Assembly: GCF_031954525.1 (NCBI RefSeq)
Contig: NZ_CP134867.1
Location: forward strand, 248,001-312,000
Direction of reading: 5' to 3'
Length of the DNA: 64,000 nt
From: Dyella sp. BiH032
Lineage (GTDB): Bacteria; Pseudomonadota; Gammaproteobacteria; Xanthomonadales; Rhodanobacteraceae
The first letter of the stretch is position 1. Each line of letters begins with the position of its first letter. Under the pieces are notes generated by a model. The model had not been told where the DNA came from and did no database searches. It saw only the letters and a list, made by a program, of their open reading frames with translations. Below, piece by piece: positions 44,540 to 52,367 of the stretch. Both the position numbers and the translations under genes were made by a program.

Positions 44540-47500
44540 CTATGGACCGACGCCGACGCTCACGCTCGCTGGCAGATTCCGGATCACCAGTTCGCCGTCG
44601 CGCCATACCGTCGGCTGGCCGTTCACCAGGGCATTGCCCTTCGGCACATCGGGATAAGGCCATGGCAGCACCAGTCCGCCGGGCGGGAGCTGGACGCCCG
44701 GCTCCACCCGCAGGTCGAGCTGGCCGTCGTGCTCCCGCAACGCATAGCTCAGTTCGCCATACGGCGTGCGCAGCCGCCGGATGCCGACGCCCTCGCCCTT
44801 GAGCCACGGAACGGGAATGCCCGCCGCGAGCACCAGCGCCTGATCGCTCGGGCGTTCGTAAGCGAACAGGTCGTAGACGGAGCGCAGGTAGTCCGACGCG
44901 ATCCAGGCGTGCGGCATGTCGCCGACGAAACGCGGCTTGCGCGGATCGCGGCCGACCACCTCCGCCCATTGGTTCCACGCTGCCGGGCGCCGGTCGGTGA
45001 AGAAGAACGCCAGCAGCGGGCCGATGCGCTCGCGCCAGCCCAGCCGCACGAAGCTCGCTACCGTGCGCAGTTCGTAAGGCGTGTAGTCCTCCCAGGCGCG
45101 CCGGCCGTCGCGCCGTGCGAGGAATTCCTGCCAGTAGCGCTCGAACGTGTTCGACACCAGCGCGGGCGGCAGCCACGTCTGGCCGTCGCCGGGCGAGAGC
45201 GCGATGGTGGTGGAGGTGGCGTCGAAGTCGCCCAATTCGGCGGCGCCTGGCAGATAGTCGATGTGATGCTGCCGCACCGCGCTGTCGATGGACGCCTTGA
45301 TGTCGCCGCGGAACACGTCGCGCGCGTTGGCAATCTTCGACGCGGCTTCGTCATTGCCCAGGGCCTTGGCGAGCGTCACCGCGTCGTCATAACCCTTGAG
45401 CGCCCAGAAGTCGTCCCAGTACGAATGCATGGGCTTGGCCGAATAGCCCTCATGGCTGATCGATGCCGGCATCAGGCCGTACAGGGCCCGGCGTTCGGAC
45501 GTCTGATGGGCGGGGCCGCGCTCGCTTTCGCGCAGCTTGTCCATGTAGGCGATCGCGCGTTCCACGGCGGGCCACTGCCGTTCCAGCGCATCGCGATCGT
45601 GCGTGTAGCGCCATAACTCGGCGATGGCGAAGATCAGTTCGCCATGACTGTCGTTCTCCGGCACCGGATCCGAGCCCCGTGCATCGACGCAGCACGGCAC
45701 CTTGCCGCCGCTGAACTGGTGCGGCGCATACCAGCGCACGAAGGCGGCGGCGACGTCAGCGTGCCCGCTGCGCACGAGGCCTTCGGTCATCATGGCGCCG
45801 TCCCGGATCCAGCTGCGCGCATAAGAACGGGTGCCCGGCTGCAGGGCTGGGCCGTCGCGCGACATCAACATCTGCGCCAGTGCGCTGCGCGCGGTATCGG
45901 CGACGGCCCGCTGCGCAGCGGGTACCTGCAGCGCAACGCGGTTGAGCTTCTCGCGCCAGGTGGCGGCAACGCGATGCAGTTCATGGCCGAGCCAGGCCGG
46001 TGCATCGTGCGGCACGGTCGCGGCCTCGCCGTGCGACGGAACCATCAGTCCTAGCGTGCGGCTGCCGTGCGCAGGCAGATCGAGCGTGTAAAGCAAGGCG
46101 CCCTGCAGAAAGCCGCTGTCGCTGTGCAAGGAGGTCACCTCCGGACGCTCGCCCTGCGCGAGGCGTTCCGGCAGCGAACCGGACTCGTAGGTGCTGGCGA
46201 CGAAGGCCTCGGTCTTCTGCAGCGGCACCACGCGCGCTTCACCGTTCACCCTCACCGCCTTGCCGTCCCACGCCAGGTCGTGGATGCGATGGAAACCGCC
46301 CGGCGTATTGAGGAACTGCGTCGGCGGATTCACCTGGAACGGCCGCGTCAGCAAGGCCAGCGTCACGCGTTGCGGTTGCGAAGTGCGGTTGGCGAGGGTG
46401 TAGCGCAGGAGCAGCCGCGAACGTTCCTCGTCGCCAGCGGCGAACGCGGTGATGTCGAGCGCGAGGCCCTTCGCCGCCCAGCGCACGGTGGGGATCGGCA
46501 GGTAACCCTCCAGCAGACTCTGCGAGCTGCGCACGCTGGCCCAGTCGATCACCTCGCGCCCGACGAACAGCATCGGTTCGATCGACCAGCCGCCCTTGCC
46601 TACTTCGACGGCGCCGTCTTCGGAGATCAGCGCCGAGTGGCGCGCGCCGCCGTCCACGCCTACCAGCGTCCAATAGCTCTGCTCGCCCGAGAACCCGCGC
46701 GGATACATCCCGCGCGGCGCCAGTTTCGCCTGCTCCTGGAAGAACACGTTGGGCGTTGCGCCCCAGGCCCGGTCCTTCACCTCCAGCCCAGCCAGACCAT
46801 AGGCCTTGCCCGGGCCGCCCAGCAGCCGAAGCCGCAGCCAGCGCGCCTGCGCGTCCGGCAGGAACAGTGCGTCGTCGCCGCCGTTGCCGCCATCGACGTG
46901 GGCAGTCGAATGCCATTGGATGCCGTCATCCGACGTCTCCACGTCGTAGCGTGAAGCCTGCAGGCCCGGTAGCCAGCGCAGCAGCAACCCGCCGAACTCC
47001 CGCGACACGCCCAGATCCAGCGTGACCGACTGCTCGCCCGAGACGCCAGGATCGCTGCGCCATGCGCCCTTGCCTTCCGCCATACCTTGTACGTCGTCGC
47101 CCTTCAGGCTGGACGTGGCCGTGGCGCGCGGTGTCGGAAAGCCGGCCGGCTCCGGCGGCAGGCCGCGCAAGCGCAGGTTGCTGAGGCACAGCTCGCCGCG
47201 GCCGCCCTGGCCCGCGTAGACGGTGAATTCGAGCGTGGTCGTGCGCCGCAACGCGTGGTCCTTCGTGGGTCCCCAGGCGAACTCCACTTGTTTGCGGCGG
47301 AACGTAATGGTCTGCCAGTCCGCGTCCGGCTGGAATGCTTCGCGTCGGTACCACCACACGTTGTCGCCGCTGGCGTCGGCCAGCTTCACCTGCAGGTCGT
47401 TCGGCGGCATGTGGCCGCGCACGTCGAAGGACAGCGCGAAGTTGTCGGGCCAGTCCATCGGCAGTTCACGCCTGAGCGTCGCTGCGCCGGAGACGCCGCG

Positions 47501-47701
47501 GAAGTCGAACACGAGGCAAGCGGCCTTGCCGTCCTTGCCCTGAGCCGCTTGCAGTCGCGTGCCGATGTCGTCAGTGCCTTCGGCCTTCCACGCCGATGGG
47601 CGACTGAAATCGTCGAGCACGCGCGAAACCTCGTCCGCGTGGGCTGGCAATGCGACCAGCGGCGCGAGCGAGAACAGCATGGCGAGCAACGCGCGCTTCA
47701 T
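44540..47701 (-). CDS. Secreted multidomain glycoside-hydrolase-like enzyme with discoidin domain
   Basis: A 1053-residue exported protein (signal MKRALLAMLFSLAPLVALPA, cleavage near AHA/D). Residues about 25-185 form a carbohydrate-binding jelly-roll-like domain (VLDDFSRPSAWKAEG...). About 205-315 is an F5/8-type C (discoidin) domain, about 320-570 a beta-sandwich, and about 595-960 an (alpha/alpha)6-type barrel as in glucoamylase- or trehalase-like clans, with RSYARSWIRDGAMMTEGLVR, VPENDSHGELIFAIAELWRY and MHSYWDDFWALKGY. Acidic residues in WIRDG, NDSHGE and WDDFW are catalytic candidates. It is the last gene of the glucan operon, 3 bp after the permease. I cannot assign the family. Confidence 0.8.
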   Translation of the reverse strand: MKRALLAMLFSLAPLVALPAHADEVSRVLDDFSRPSAWKAEGTDDIGTRLQAAQGKDGKAACLVFDFRGVSGAATLRRELPMDWPDNFALSFDVRGHMPPNDLQVKLADASGDNVWWYRREAFQPDADWQTITFRRKQVEFAWGPTKDHALRRTTTLEFTVYAGQGGRGELCLSNLRLRGLPPEPAGFPTPRATATSSLKGDDVQGMAEGKGAWRSDPGVSGEQSVTLDLGVSREFGGLLLRWLPGLQASRYDVETSDDGIQWHSTAHVDGGNGGDDALFLPDAQARWLRLRLLGGPGKAYGLAGLEVKDRAWGATPNVFFQEQAKLAPRGMYPRGFSGEQSYWTLVGVDGGARHSALISEDGAVEVGKGGWSIEPMLFVGREVIDWASVRSSQSLLEGYLPIPTVRWAAKGLALDITAFAAGDEERSRLLLRYTLANRTSQPQRVTLALLTRPFQVNPPTQFLNTPGGFHRIHDLAWDGKAVRVNGEARVVPLQKTEAFVASTYESGSLPERLAQGERPEVTSLHSDSGFLQGALLYTLDLPAHGSRTLGLMVPSHGEAATVPHDAPAWLGHELHRVAATWREKLNRVALQVPAAQRAVADTARSALAQMLMSRDGPALQPGTRSYARSWIRDGAMMTEGLVRSGHADVAAAFVRWYAPHQFSGGKVPCCVDARGSDPVPENDSHGELIFAIAELWRYTHDRDALERQWPAVERAIAYMDKLRESERGPAHQTSERRALYGLMPASISHEGYSAKPMHSYWDDFWALKGYDDAVTLAKALGNDEAASKIANARDVFRGDIKASIDSAVRQHHIDYLPGAAELGDFDATSTTIALSPGDGQTWLPPALVSNTFERYWQEFLARRDGRRAWEDYTPYELRTVASFVRLGWRERIGPLLAFFFTDRRPAAWNQWAEVVGRDPRKPRFVGDMPHAWIASDYLRSVYDLFAYERPSDQALVLAAGIPVPWLKGEGVGIRRLRTPYGELSYALREHDGQLDLRVEPGVQLPPGGLVLPWPYPDVPKGNALVNGQPTVWRDGELVIRNLPASVSVGVGP

Positions 47702-47704
47702 CGG

Positions 47705-48526
47705 TCAACCTTTCACGCTGCCCAGCAGAAGGCCTTGCAGGTAGTAGCGCTGCAGCGCCAGGAACAGCACCAATACCGGCAACACCGTGACCACGGAACC
47801 GGCCATCATCAGTTCCGAGTCCTGCACGTGCTCGCGCGACAGCGAGGCCAGCGCGATCGGCAGCGTGTAATGCTCCTGCCCGGTCAGCGCGATCAACGGC
47901 CACATGAAGTCGTTCCACGCGGTGAGGAAGGTAAAGATCGCCAGCGTCACCATGATCGGCTTGAGCAGCGGGAGCACGATCTGCACGAAGATGCGCAGCT
48001 CGCCCGCGCCATCGATGCGCGCGGCTTCGAGCAAATCGTCCGGAATGCCGCGCGCGTACTGGCGCACCAGGAAGATGCCGAAGATGGTCGCCATCGCGGG
48101 CATCACCACTCCCGCGTAACTATTCACCAGGCCGAGGTACTTCAGCAGCAGGAACAGCGGCAGCATCGCCACCTGCGCTGGAACCACCAAGCCCCCGAGC
48201 AGCGCTTGGAACAGCCGCTCGCGCCCGGTGAAGCGCAACTTGGCGAAGGCGTAGCCCGCCATCAGGTTGAAGGCCAGCGACAACAGCGTGATCGCAGCGG
48301 ACAGCCCCAGGCTATTGAGCAGGTAGCGCCCCATGCCGGCGCGCTCGAACAGCTCGCGATAGTTGGCGAGCGTGGCATGCGACGGCAGCAGCGGCGGCGG
48401 CAGCGAGCTGGCTTCGCCGGGCCGCATGAACGACACCGCGAGCATCCACAGCAGCGGGAACACGGCCACGGCGGTCCCGCCGATCAGCAGGCCGTTGATC
48501 AGCGCCTTGGCCAGGCGCGGGCTCAT
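47705..48526 (-). CDS. Carbohydrate ABC transporter permease, MalG/UgpE-type
   Basis: Inner-membrane permease of 273 residues with six predicted helices and the EAA loop EAARIDGAGELRIF that contacts the ATPase. It starts at ATG 48526 (MSPRLAKALINGLLIGGTAV); its ATG overlaps the stop of the partner permease (ATGA). The C-terminal QGLLLGSVKG is the classic MalG-type ending. It forms the heterodimeric channel with the MalF-type subunit at 48523-49401. Confidence 0.94.
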   Translation of the reverse strand: MSPRLAKALINGLLIGGTAVAVFPLLWMLAVSFMRPGEASSLPPPLLPSHATLANYRELFERAGMGRYLLNSLGLSAAITLLSLAFNLMAGYAFAKLRFTGRERLFQALLGGLVVPAQVAMLPLFLLLKYLGLVNSYAGVVMPAMATIFGIFLVRQYARGIPDDLLEAARIDGAGELRIFVQIVLPLLKPIMVTLAIFTFLTAWNDFMWPLIALTGQEHYTLPIALASLSREHVQDSELMMAGSVVTVLPVLVLFLALQRYYLQGLLLGSVKG

Positions 48527-49401
48527 GCCGCGGCTCCCCGGCGCGCCACGCGCATCATCGCCGCCGTCACCGCGAACATGATCAGGAACAGAAGGAAGGC
48601 CACGGCGGAGGCGGAGCCGAGGTTCCACCATTTGAAGCCTTCCTCGTACATCAGGTACAGCACGCTCGTGGTGCTCTGCAGCGGGCCGCCTTCGGTCATC
48701 ACGAACGGCTCGGCGAACAGCTGGAAGTAGCCGGACACGGTGAGGATGCTCACCATCAGCAGCGTGGGGCCGAGCATCGGCAGCGTGATGTGGCGGAACT
48801 GCCTCAGCGGCGAGGCGCCGTCGATGCGCGCAGCTTCGTAGAGGTCGGCGGGAATGGCCTGCAGCGCGGCCAGGAAGATGATCATGTTGTAGCCGAAGTT
48901 CTTCCACACCGCGAACAGGATGATCGTCGGCATCGCCCAGTGGGGGTCCCCCAGCCAATCCACCGGGTCGACCCCGAGCGCGCCGAGCGCGTAGTTCGCC
49001 AGCCCGTACTTCGTGTTGAACAGATAGCGCCAGATCACCGCCACCGCCACGACCGTGGTCACCACTGGCGCGAACAGCGCCGTGCGGAAGAACGGCTTGC
49101 AACGCGCCAGTGGCGAGTTGAGCAGCAGCGCGGCGCCGAGCGACGTGGCCATGGACAACGGCACGCCCACGGCCACGAAGTAAAGCGTGTGGCCAAGCGC
49201 GGACCAGAACAGCGGGCGATGCAGCAGTTCCCAGTAGTTACCCAGCGCGACGAAGCGCAGGTGGCGGATGTCCGCCAGGGCATACAGGTCGTAATCGGTC
49301 AGGCTGAGCGCCAGCGCGGCGATCACCGGCAGCAGGAAGAACAAGCCCAGCACCAGCAGGGCGGGGGCGAGGAAGAGCCAGGCGGCGCGTGGCGGATTCA
49401 T
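48523..49401 (-). CDS. Carbohydrate ABC transporter permease, MalF/UgpA-type
   Basis: A 292-residue inner-membrane permease starting MNPPRAAWLFLAPALLVLGL with six helices and the EAA motif EAARIDGASPLRQF. It lies between the substrate-binding lipoprotein gene (16 bp upstream) and the MalG-type gene (4-bp overlap). It belongs to the carbohydrate-uptake-1 family, which transports oligosaccharides. No ATPase gene is in the cluster, so a shared MsmX/UgpC-like subunit must come from elsewhere. Confidence 0.94.
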   Translation of the reverse strand: MNPPRAAWLFLAPALLVLGLFFLLPVIAALALSLTDYDLYALADIRHLRFVALGNYWELLHRPLFWSALGHTLYFVAVGVPLSMATSLGAALLLNSPLARCKPFFRTALFAPVVTTVVAVAVIWRYLFNTKYGLANYALGALGVDPVDWLGDPHWAMPTIILFAVWKNFGYNMIIFLAALQAIPADLYEAARIDGASPLRQFRHITLPMLGPTLLMVSILTVSGYFQLFAEPFVMTEGGPLQSTTSVLYLMYEEGFKWWNLGSASAVAFLLFLIMFAVTAAMMRVARRGAAA

Positions 49402-49417
49402 GCACGGTCTCCGGCGG

Positions 49418-50737
49418 TCAGGGCGCGGCCTTGGTGCGGTCGAGCACCCAGCGGCGCTTTTCCAGGATCAGGTCGGCTCGGCGGTCGATCTCGGCGGCGG
49501 CCTGGTCGATGGTGAGGTCGCCATGCACCGCCTGGGCCGCGACCAGCTGCATCTCGGTGACGATACGCTCCCATTCCGGAACCGGAGGTGTCGGCCGGAC
49601 CCGTTCGAGCTGCTCGCGGAAGGCGAGGGCTTTCGGATCGTCGCGCAAGGCGCCGCCCAGCCAGGAAGAGCGTCGCGGCGGCATGTCGCCGAGCAGATCG
49701 TAGAAGCGCTGCTGGATATCCGGGCGGGACAGGTACTCGATCAGCTGCCACGCCGCTTCCTTGTGCGTCGAGCGCCGGAAGATCACCAGGCTCGATCCTC
49801 CGGCGTTGGACGCGCCCGGGCCGTGTTCGCCGGGCAGCGGCGCGGTGTCCCAGTCGTCCTGTTGCGATACGGGCAGGCGTTTGCGGAACTCGCCGATGTT
49901 CCAGGGGCCGGACAGGTAGAACGCATACACGCCGCGGCCGAACTCGGTCCACGGGTTGCCTGCTTCAACATTGGTGATCGCGGGCGCCTGGCGCTGGCGA
50001 AAGGTTTCTACGTAGAACGCCAGCGCGCGCTTGAAGCCTTCGCTGCGGAAGTTGCCGTAGCGGTTGCCGTCGCGCAGCAAGGGTCCGTCCTGCTGGAGCG
50101 CGAGCACGAGCAACTGTTCGAATTCGTTGGTCGGCAGCAGAATGCCGTAAGTGCCCTGCGCAGGATGACTGAGCGCCGCGAGCATGCGGCGCCATTCGTC
50201 CCAGTCGCGCGGCGGGGCGTCGAAGCCGGCGCGCTTGAGCAGGTCGCGCCGGTAGAACAGGAGGCGCGTGTCGACGTACCACGGCACGCCGTACAGCGCC
50301 TCGCCGATGCGGTTGGTGGCCCAGACATTGGCGAAGTAGTCGTCCTGGCGGATGACTTTCGAAGACGCGACGCGAGCCTGCAGCGGTTCGAGCGCATCCA
50401 GCGCGGCCAGTTCCGGGATCCACGTGTTGCCGAGCTGCGTGAGGTCGGGCGTCGAACCGCCGGCGATCGCGGTGAGCAATTTCTGGTGCGCCGCAGTGAG
50501 CGGCAACTGCTGCACTTTCACCTGCAGGCCGGGATGTTCGCGCTCGAAATCGGGCAGCAACTTGGCGACTGCTTCGCCTTCGCGGCCGATGGTCCATAGC
50601 GTGAGCACGCGGCCGTCGTCCTTCGGCTGGCAGCCGGCGCTCGCCGCCGCGGCGATGCCGACGCAGGCCCAGGCGAGCGTATGCCGCAGCAGGCGCCGCA
50701 TGGCCGCGATGCGCTGGCGCGGACCGCGGCGACTCAT
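49418..50737 (-). CDS. Carbohydrate ABC transporter substrate-binding lipoprotein
   Basis: Periplasmic solute-binding protein of 439 residues (family 1 extracellular). The start ATG at 50737 overlaps the glucanase stop (ATGA) and gives MSRRGPRQRIAAMRRLLRHT; an internal ATG at 50701 is an alternative. A lipobox ASAGC anchors it to a membrane. Family features include VLTLWTIGREGEAVAKLLPDF at the mature start, GGSTPDLTQLGNTWIPEL and KEAAWQLIEYLSRPDIQQRF. Genomic context points to gluco-oligosaccharides released by the adjacent glucanase. Confidence 0.9.
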   Translation of the reverse strand: MSRRGPRQRIAAMRRLLRHTLAWACVGIAAAASAGCQPKDDGRVLTLWTIGREGEAVAKLLPDFEREHPGLQVKVQQLPLTAAHQKLLTAIAGGSTPDLTQLGNTWIPELAALDALEPLQARVASSKVIRQDDYFANVWATNRIGEALYGVPWYVDTRLLFYRRDLLKRAGFDAPPRDWDEWRRMLAALSHPAQGTYGILLPTNEFEQLLVLALQQDGPLLRDGNRYGNFRSEGFKRALAFYVETFRQRQAPAITNVEAGNPWTEFGRGVYAFYLSGPWNIGEFRKRLPVSQQDDWDTAPLPGEHGPGASNAGGSSLVIFRRSTHKEAAWQLIEYLSRPDIQQRFYDLLGDMPPRRSSWLGGALRDDPKALAFREQLERVRPTPPVPEWERIVTEMQLVAAQAVHGDLTIDQAAAEIDRRADLILEKRRWVLDRTKAAP

Positions 50738-52191
50738 GGCTCGGCGCGGGCCCCGTCCAGCCAGCCACCGGTGAAGCCGGCGCGCTGCAGGCCCTTGCGG
50801 ATGTAGGGGTTCTTCTTCATCACATTCCATACGAAGCCGCTGCGCCAGTTCTCGGCCATCAGCAGGATCGGGCCTTGGTCGATGCCCAGGTGCACGGTAT
50901 CGACCCAGCCCAGCTCCGGCACCAGTTTGCCGGTGCGAAGATCGGTCTTGGTGTGGAAGCTCGGATTGAACGCATCGACGAAGCCGTACTTGGTGTAGAT
51001 GTGCTTGCCGTACTTGCGCTTCATTTCTTCCAGCGCGGGCACCACGATTTCCGGCGCGAACGCGATGGAGCCGCCAGCCGCCGTGGGCACAATCGTGCCG
51101 TCGTCGCTGATGTAATCCAGGCCGGCGCCACGCGCCGTATAGCCTTGGAAGGTGCGCTCGGTGTCGCCGCTCTTCACCACCAGCCCGCCGGGGCCGTTGC
51201 TTGCGGTGAGGCCCCACACGTTCTCGCCGTAGCCGGTCCAGCCGCCGGGATTGGCGATGGCATACGCGCGTTGCGAGTAGGTGGCGCGGCGGCTGTTCTC
51301 GAAGTAGTCCAGGCCCTTTTCGCGGTTCCACGCATCGCGGATGCCGCGGAAGTCCACCCACACGTGGCTGTACTGGTGGCCGAACAGCGGCGCGAAGTTG
51401 AGGAACGTCTGGCCGCGGAATTCGCCCCAGGTGCGGTCATAGGTGGAGGTCCATGCTTTCCACGCGTCCTCGCCCACCGCGTGCGTGGGTGAACCCATCG
51501 CCAGGATGTAGACCAGCATGCCTTCGTTGTAACCCTGCCAGTCGTGCGGAATGAACTTGCCGCCCGGCGTCCAGCCCATGGTGATGAGCGGCTTGCGCGC
51601 CTGCACCCACGTCCAGTCGACGCGGCGGTAGATCTCGTCGGCGAGCTGGCGGATCTCGCGTTCCTGCGGCGTGTCGCGGTCGTAGTACGACTGTGCGAAC
51701 AGTACGCCGCCGAGCAGCAGCGTGGTGTCTACCGTTGACAGCTCGACCCAGCGCGAGAAGCGCTTGCCGGTGTCCATGTCGAGGAAGTGATAGAAGAACC
51801 CGTGGTAGCCGGTGGCGTCGTCTTCGCTGTCGTTCTGCGGCGCATCGTGGAAGAAACGCAGCGTAGCGAGCGTGCGTTCGACCGCCTGCTCGCGCGTGAT
51901 GTAGCCGCGCTCCGCGCCGACGCCGTAGGCGGTGAGGCCGAAGCCGACGGCCGCGATGCTGGCAAAGGACTTGGTCGGATAGTGATCCGGCACCAATCCG
52001 TTCTGCGGGTTTGCGCTATCCCAGAACCAGTCGAAGGTGCGGCGCTCGAGGTCGTCGACCATCGGGGGGATGCGCGCGCGCTCATGGGACTCCGATGTCT
52101 GCTTGGATGCTTGCGCCGCCATGGCGCTGGCCGTGCATGCGAACGCCAGGGAAAGCACGACGGCGAAGCGGGGCAAGATATTCATGCGCAT
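50734..52191 (-). CDS. GH144-type endo-beta-1,2-glucanase (glucoamylase-like family)
   Basis: A 485-residue exported enzyme; signal MRMNILPRFAVVLSLAFACT with cleavage near AMAA. The mature protein matches the so-called glucoamylase family with WFWDSANPQNGLVPDHYP, FYHFLDMDTGKRFSRWVELS, GWTPGGKFIPHDWQGYNEGM and PILLMAENWRSGFVWN. Family knowledge: GH144 members hydrolyse beta-1,2-glucans to sophoro-oligosaccharides. ATG 52191 is preferred over upstream Mets; it is preceded by AAAGG. A perfect LacI-type palindrome lies 80 bp upstream at 52271-52288. It is the first gene of the operon with the ABC transporter. Confidence 0.85.
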   Translation of the reverse strand: MRMNILPRFAVVLSLAFACTASAMAAQASKQTSESHERARIPPMVDDLERRTFDWFWDSANPQNGLVPDHYPTKSFASIAAVGFGLTAYGVGAERGYITREQAVERTLATLRFFHDAPQNDSEDDATGYHGFFYHFLDMDTGKRFSRWVELSTVDTTLLLGGVLFAQSYYDRDTPQEREIRQLADEIYRRVDWTWVQARKPLITMGWTPGGKFIPHDWQGYNEGMLVYILAMGSPTHAVGEDAWKAWTSTYDRTWGEFRGQTFLNFAPLFGHQYSHVWVDFRGIRDAWNREKGLDYFENSRRATYSQRAYAIANPGGWTGYGENVWGLTASNGPGGLVVKSGDTERTFQGYTARGAGLDYISDDGTIVPTAAGGSIAFAPEIVVPALEEMKRKYGKHIYTKYGFVDAFNPSFHTKTDLRTGKLVPELGWVDTVHLGIDQGPILLMAENWRSGFVWNVMKKNPYIRKGLQRAGFTGGWLDGARAEP

Positions 52192-52270
52192 GGTGTTGCC
52201 TTTAAGACTCATCAGGAACGGCGGCATGGACGTCCATCATGTAGCCATGTAGCCGTTGAAGAAACCGTAC

Positions 52271-52288
52271 GACGTAAACGTTTACGTC
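52271..52288. promoter_or_regulatory. LacI-family operator before the glucanase operon
   Basis: GACGTAAACGTTTACGTC is a perfect 18-bp palindrome with the central CG typical of LacI-family operators. It lies between the receptor terminator and the GH144 gene, where it could block transcription of the operon. A related site lies before the regulator gene at 56575-56590. Confidence 0.85.
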
Positions 52289-52296
52289 TCTCTATC

Positions 52297-52359
52297 AAAA
52301 AAAGAGCCGCATGGGCTCCCGACAAACCCTGGCGCGCGGTGCTTTTCGCGCGCCAGGGT
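52297..52359 (-). terminator. Rho-independent terminator(s) after the second TonB receptor
   Basis: Read on the minus strand, a 13-bp hairpin ACCCTGGCGCGCG / CGCGCGCCAGGGT (52326-52338 and 52347-52359) is followed by a second hairpin GAGCC-CATGC-GGCTC (52304-52318) and a run of seven T. This separates the receptor transcript from the glucanase operon. Confidence 0.85.
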
Positions 52360-52367
52360 CGGCATGG

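Noticed and set aside
47087..48730. 547-codon plus-strand frame over the large enzyme and permease genes
   Set aside because: Its translation is His/Gln/Arg-rich with no motif; the minus-strand permeases are clear.
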